A DNA stretch of 64,000 bases from Psychrobacter sp. 4Bb (lineage in GTDB: Bacteria > Pseudomonadota > Gammaproteobacteria > Pseudomonadales > Moraxellaceae), in the NCBI RefSeq assembly GCF_002836735.1, contig NZ_PJAS01000074.1, forward strand, positions 62,001 through 126,000, in the 5' to 3' direction. Below are positions 61,008-64,000 of the stretch, in pieces. The position numbers were made by a program, and so were the translations under genes. How positions within the stretch are numbered: the first letter of the stretch is position 1; every line of letters starts with the position of its first letter. The notes below the pieces were generated by a model. The model was given only the letters and a program-made list of their open reading frames with translations. It did no database searches and had not been told where the DNA came from.

Positions 61008-64000
61008 TTAGCTGTAATGGAAATGTAAGTTCTCTTCACTGACCAAAGTCTTTAATGTCTGCAGGTTATCGTCATTTGGGTAAACGCGCCAGTGTTCAGA
61101 CAGTCCGACATTTGCGATGCCATAGACCTCATAAATGCTTAGTCCAAGTGGCAGACAGTTATCATTGATAGAAGCGTCAGTATTACTCAGGGCATTATTG
61201 GCATAACTGGCTGACATACCGTTTTGATTGGCCGCATCATGGTTCATGTCGCTCTCTAATGCCAATAAGTCATTACCGTTCTCATCATACAAACTACCAC
61301 CCATTGCAGGATCGTAGACACTGTTACCGCTGCTACCTTGCTCGTCTTGCTCTTGGTTATAAGCCAGACGCGGCTCAGGAATAATGTCAGCCTGGGCTGA
61401 TTTAAGTAACGGCTGTAGACGTGTGAGCAGATTAATATCACTACCGTGAACTTTGATACTAATTTTTTTGAGCCAACGTAGTCTGGCATCTACCATACTC
61501 ATGGCACTATCAAGACGTGCAAACAAACGTCCATCACGCTCACGGATGCTGCCTTTGATGATGACGACTTCATCGATTTTCAACTGTTCTTTGACACGAT
61601 TAAAACGCTCAGCGTAGCAGCTGACCTCGAGTCTGGATGTACCATCATCTAAAGTAATCACGTTGCGATTACCAAAGTTGGCAATATCTATAATAAGTCC
61701 TGAAAAATAGCAGCTGCCGTTATAGCCAGTATCGGTCAACTTATCGAGACGCGCACCAGAGGTATAGCGTTTTAACTCATCCAAATACTCATTGATTGGA
61801 TGTCCCGTTAAGTACAGTCCCAAGGTGTTCTTTTCCGCTTTTAGACGGTGCTTGTCACCCCAGATGAGTTCTGGCGTCATGACTAACGGCGGCGCTGCGA
61901 CCACACCGTCCATTTCACCAAACAAATCCATCATACCGATTTCGCGGTTTTGACGATCTTGCTCAGCGGCTTGTACGGCGCTGGGCAATTGACTCATTAA
62001 GGCACCGCGAATCTCGTAAGCTTCATCGGCTGGTAAGTCAGGTCGTAGCGTGGCGGCAAAGTCATCAAAACAGCCCGCACTGACCAACGCTTCAAGTGTG
62101 CGTTTATTGACTTTCTTGATGTCGACACGGCGGCAGAAGTCATATAAGTCCTTAAAAGGACCATCCGTGCGACGTGCATCTACGATAGACTCTACCGCGC
62201 CTTCACCCACGCCTTTAATTGCGCCAAGACCATAGATGATATTAGTCGGAGTATCGGCAACGAAATGCCACTCACTGCGATTGACTGAAGGATTGACTAC
62301 GGTCAACCCAAAGTTTTCACGGCAGTCATTGATAAAGAACACGACGTTGTCGGTGTTGTTCATATCAGAAGTTAAGACCGCTGCCATAAATTCGGCAGGG
62401 TAGTATTGTTTTAGATAGGCTGTTTGATAAGCCAATACCCCGTAAGCCGCAGAATGAGAGCGGTTAAAACCGTAACCTGCGAACTTTTCCATCAAGTCAA
62501 ATACGCCACCTGACGTGACCTCATCGATACCTTGTGAGGTGGCACCAGTGACAAAAATATCGCGCTGCTTGGCCATCTCTTCAGGTTTCTTTTTACCCAT
62601 CGCACGGCGTAGCATATCAGCACCGCCCAAACTATAGCCTGCCATCACCTGTGAGATTTGCATCACCTGTTCTTGATAGACAATAACGCCATTAGTGTTC
62701 TCTAAAATCGGCTCAAGATTGGGATGGTCATAAATGACTTCCTCGCGACCATGCTTACGGTCGATATACATCTCTACCATGCCTGCATCGAGTGGGCCGG
62801 GACGATACAGCGCACACATGGCGATGACATCTTCGATATTGGTCGGTTGCAGTTTGGCCAGATACTTCTTCATGCCCATACTTTCTAGCTGAAAGACCGC
62901 CGTGGTTTTGGCATCTTGCAGCAGCTTATAGGCTTTGCTGTCATCTAACGGCAAATCTTCCAAAACTAAGGCAGGTACGTTTTCTTTTGCACGGCGCAAG
63001 TTGATGTTTTCAACTGCCGCATTGATAACGGTTAGGTTACGTAAACCCAAAAAGTCAAACTTCACCAAACCAACAGCTTCTACATCGTCTTTATCAAACT
63101 GGCTGACGCGGTGACCTTCATCATCACAGTAAATGGCACTAAAGTCAGTGATTTTGTGCGGAGCAATCAATACGCCACCAGCATGTTTACCGACATTTCG
63201 GCAGACGCCTTCCAGCTTAATCGCCATCTCCCAAATCTCAATGGCATCTTCATAATCCATATTATCAGGATTAGAGATCAAGTCTTTGAGCTGTGGTTCT
63301 TGCTCAAGCGCTTGGCTCAGTGTGATGCCAGGCGTTTTTGGAATCAGCTTGGATATTTTATTGGCTAAAAAGTACGATTTGCTTTGTACGCGTGCCACAT
63401 CACGCACAACCGCTTTTGCGGCCATAGTACCAAAGGTAATAATCTGCGATACGGCATCACGACCATAGGTTTGCGCGACATAATCAATGACGCGGTCACG
63501 ACCTTCGATACAAAAGTCGATATCGAAATCGGGCATCGATACACGCTCAGGGTTCAAGAAGCGCTCGAATAGTAGATCGTAATGAATCGGGTCAAGGTCG
63601 GTAATGTTTAATGCGTATGCGACCAAGGAGCCTGCACCAGAACCACGTCCAGGGCCTACTGGCACGCCATTGGCTTTTGCCCAGCGGATAAAGTCCATGA
63701 CGATTAGGAAGTAACCGGGGAAGCCCATGGATAGAATAATATCTAACTCATATGCAAGGCGTTCATCGTATCTCTGACGGAAATCGCTCCAATTGTCCGT
63801 ACGTGCTTCGACAGGAAACAGCTTATCTAAGCGCTGCTCAAGACCGCGTTGTGACTCGGCACGGAAAAACGATTCAATCGTCTCGCCTTCAGGCACAGGA
63901 AAATCAGGTAGGACGTTAATACCAAGCGTCAAAGTTACATTGCAGCGTGTAGCGAGGCGTAAAGTGTTATCAATGACCTGCGGAATATCAGCAAATAATT
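61008..64000 (-). CDS. dnaE: DNA polymerase III alpha subunit (5' part beyond window)
   Basis: The replicative polymerase; the visible ~997 codons cover most of the palm to the C-terminus. The gene continues past the right edge: the frame is open to the last base. The catalytic acid motif is MPDFDIDFCIEGRDR, preceded by GPGRGSGAGSLVAYAL. GYGFNRSHSAAYG, the helix-hairpin-helix and the OB-fold segment VITLDDGTSRLEVSC follow. Near the C-terminus is a Gly/Asn/Asp/Ser-rich insert of roughly 80 residues not seen in E. coli DnaE, which probably forms a disordered loop. It ends 73 bases before the HPt gene start, on the same strand. Confidence 0.96.
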   Translation of the reverse strand, partial: LFADIPQVIDNTLRLATRCNVTLTLGINVLPDFPVPEGETIESFFRAESQRGLEQRLDKLFPVEARTDNWSDFRQRYDERLAYELDIILSMGFPGYFLIVMDFIRWAKANGVPVGPGRGSGAGSLVAYALNITDLDPIHYDLLFERFLNPERVSMPDFDIDFCIEGRDRVIDYVAQTYGRDAVSQIITFGTMAAKAVVRDVARVQSKSYFLANKISKLIPKTPGITLSQALEQEPQLKDLISNPDNMDYEDAIEIWEMAIKLEGVCRNVGKHAGGVLIAPHKITDFSAIYCDDEGHRVSQFDKDDVEAVGLVKFDFLGLRNLTVINAAVENINLRRAKENVPALVLEDLPLDDSKAYKLLQDAKTTAVFQLESMGMKKYLAKLQPTNIEDVIAMCALYRPGPLDAGMVEMYIDRKHGREEVIYDHPNLEPILENTNGVIVYQEQVMQISQVMAGYSLGGADMLRRAMGKKKPEEMAKQRDIFVTGATSQGIDEVTSGGVFDLMEKFAGYGFNRSHSAAYGVLAYQTAYLKQYYPAEFMAAVLTSDMNNTDNVVFFINDCRENFGLTVVNPSVNRSEWHFVADTPTNIIYGLGAIKGVGEGAVESIVDARRTDGPFKDLYDFCRRVDIKKVNKRTLEALVSAGCFDDFAATLRPDLPADEAYEIRGALMSQLPSAVQAAEQDRQNREIGMMDLFGEMDGVVAAPPLVMTPELIWGDKHRLKAEKNTLGLYLTGHPINEYLDELKRYTSGARLDKLTDTGYNGSCYFSGLIIDIANFGNRNVITLDDGTSRLEVSCYAERFNRVKEQLKIDEVVIIKGSIRERDGRLFARLDSAMSMVDARLRWLKKISIKVHGSDINLLTRLQPLLKSAQADIIPEPRLAYNQEQDEQGSSGNSVYDPAMGGSLYDENGNDLLALESDMNHDAANQNGMSASYANNALSNTDASINDNCLPLGLSIYEVYGIANVGLSEHWRVYPNDDNLQTLKTLVSEENLHFHYS

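Overview
The window looks like a chromosomal segment of a Moraxellaceae gammaproteobacterium, most likely Psychrobacter. I base this on the gene families and on lineage markers: a prephenate dehydrogenase-EPSP synthase fusion next to pheA and hisC, an aspartyl-tRNA synthetase with the residues of the non-discriminating (Pseudomonas-like) type, Asn/Asp/Ser-rich inserts in otherwise standard enzymes, and moderate to low GC. The genus is inferred from reading the sequence; I ran no search. I saw no rRNA, tRNA, prophage or CRISPR array.

Layout. 1-2129: the start of an EVE-domain gene (cut by the window edge), then an apparently intact IS200/IS605-type element with divergent tnpA (Y1 transposase) and tnpB (RuvC nuclease) and a predicted omega RNA at its right end. 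2185-10806: housekeeping genes hemW, an entericidin-like lipoprotein, trmL, the tusDCBE tRNA 2-thiolation relay (minus strand), glnE and ilvE. 10913-22418: a lipooligosaccharide/surface-glycan locus with five glycosyltransferases, UDP-glucose dehydrogenase, a UDP-glucuronate 4-epimerase, a Stealth-type sugar-phosphate transferase, a WaaZ-like Kdo transferase, a lipid A acyltransferase and one unrecognised gene. No polymerase, flippase or ABC exporter is present, which suggests core-oligosaccharide decoration rather than a polymeric capsule.

22486-37410: aspS, an anchor-less sohB, then a lipid-catabolism block: an ACAD10/11-like acyl-CoA dehydrogenase, an APH-like kinase, a histidine phosphatase, a short-chain dehydrogenase and two tandem fadD-type acyl-CoA synthetases. 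The fetAB transporter and a YbgC-like thioesterase follow. The dehydrogenase-kinase pair resembles systems that phosphorylate and eliminate the hydroxyl of 4-hydroxyacyl-CoAs. 37616-50900: mostly unlinked genes (xthA, argJ, a small lipoprotein, sdaA, uracil permease, EamA transporter, WG-repeat protein, alpha/beta hydrolase with a rubredoxin, apt, an adhesin-E-like protein, transaldolase), separated by strong bidirectional terminators. A 158-bp miniature inverted-repeat element lies at 46691-46848, and a shorter decayed relative lies at 27307-27374.

51366-58405: aromatic amino acid genes pheA-hisC-tyrA/aroA in one direction, then rarD, folB and a degenerate folK-like gene. 58576-64000 (minus strand): cysE, then dnaE (cut by the window edge), a lone HPt-domain protein and trmJ in apparent co-transcription.

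No large unmistakably novel system is visible. The best candidates for follow-up are the TnpB/omega RNA element beside hemW, the 4-hydroxyacyl-CoA-like block, the Stealth/uronate glycan locus with its unknown gene, the miniature element pair, the orphan HPt protein and the degenerate folK.
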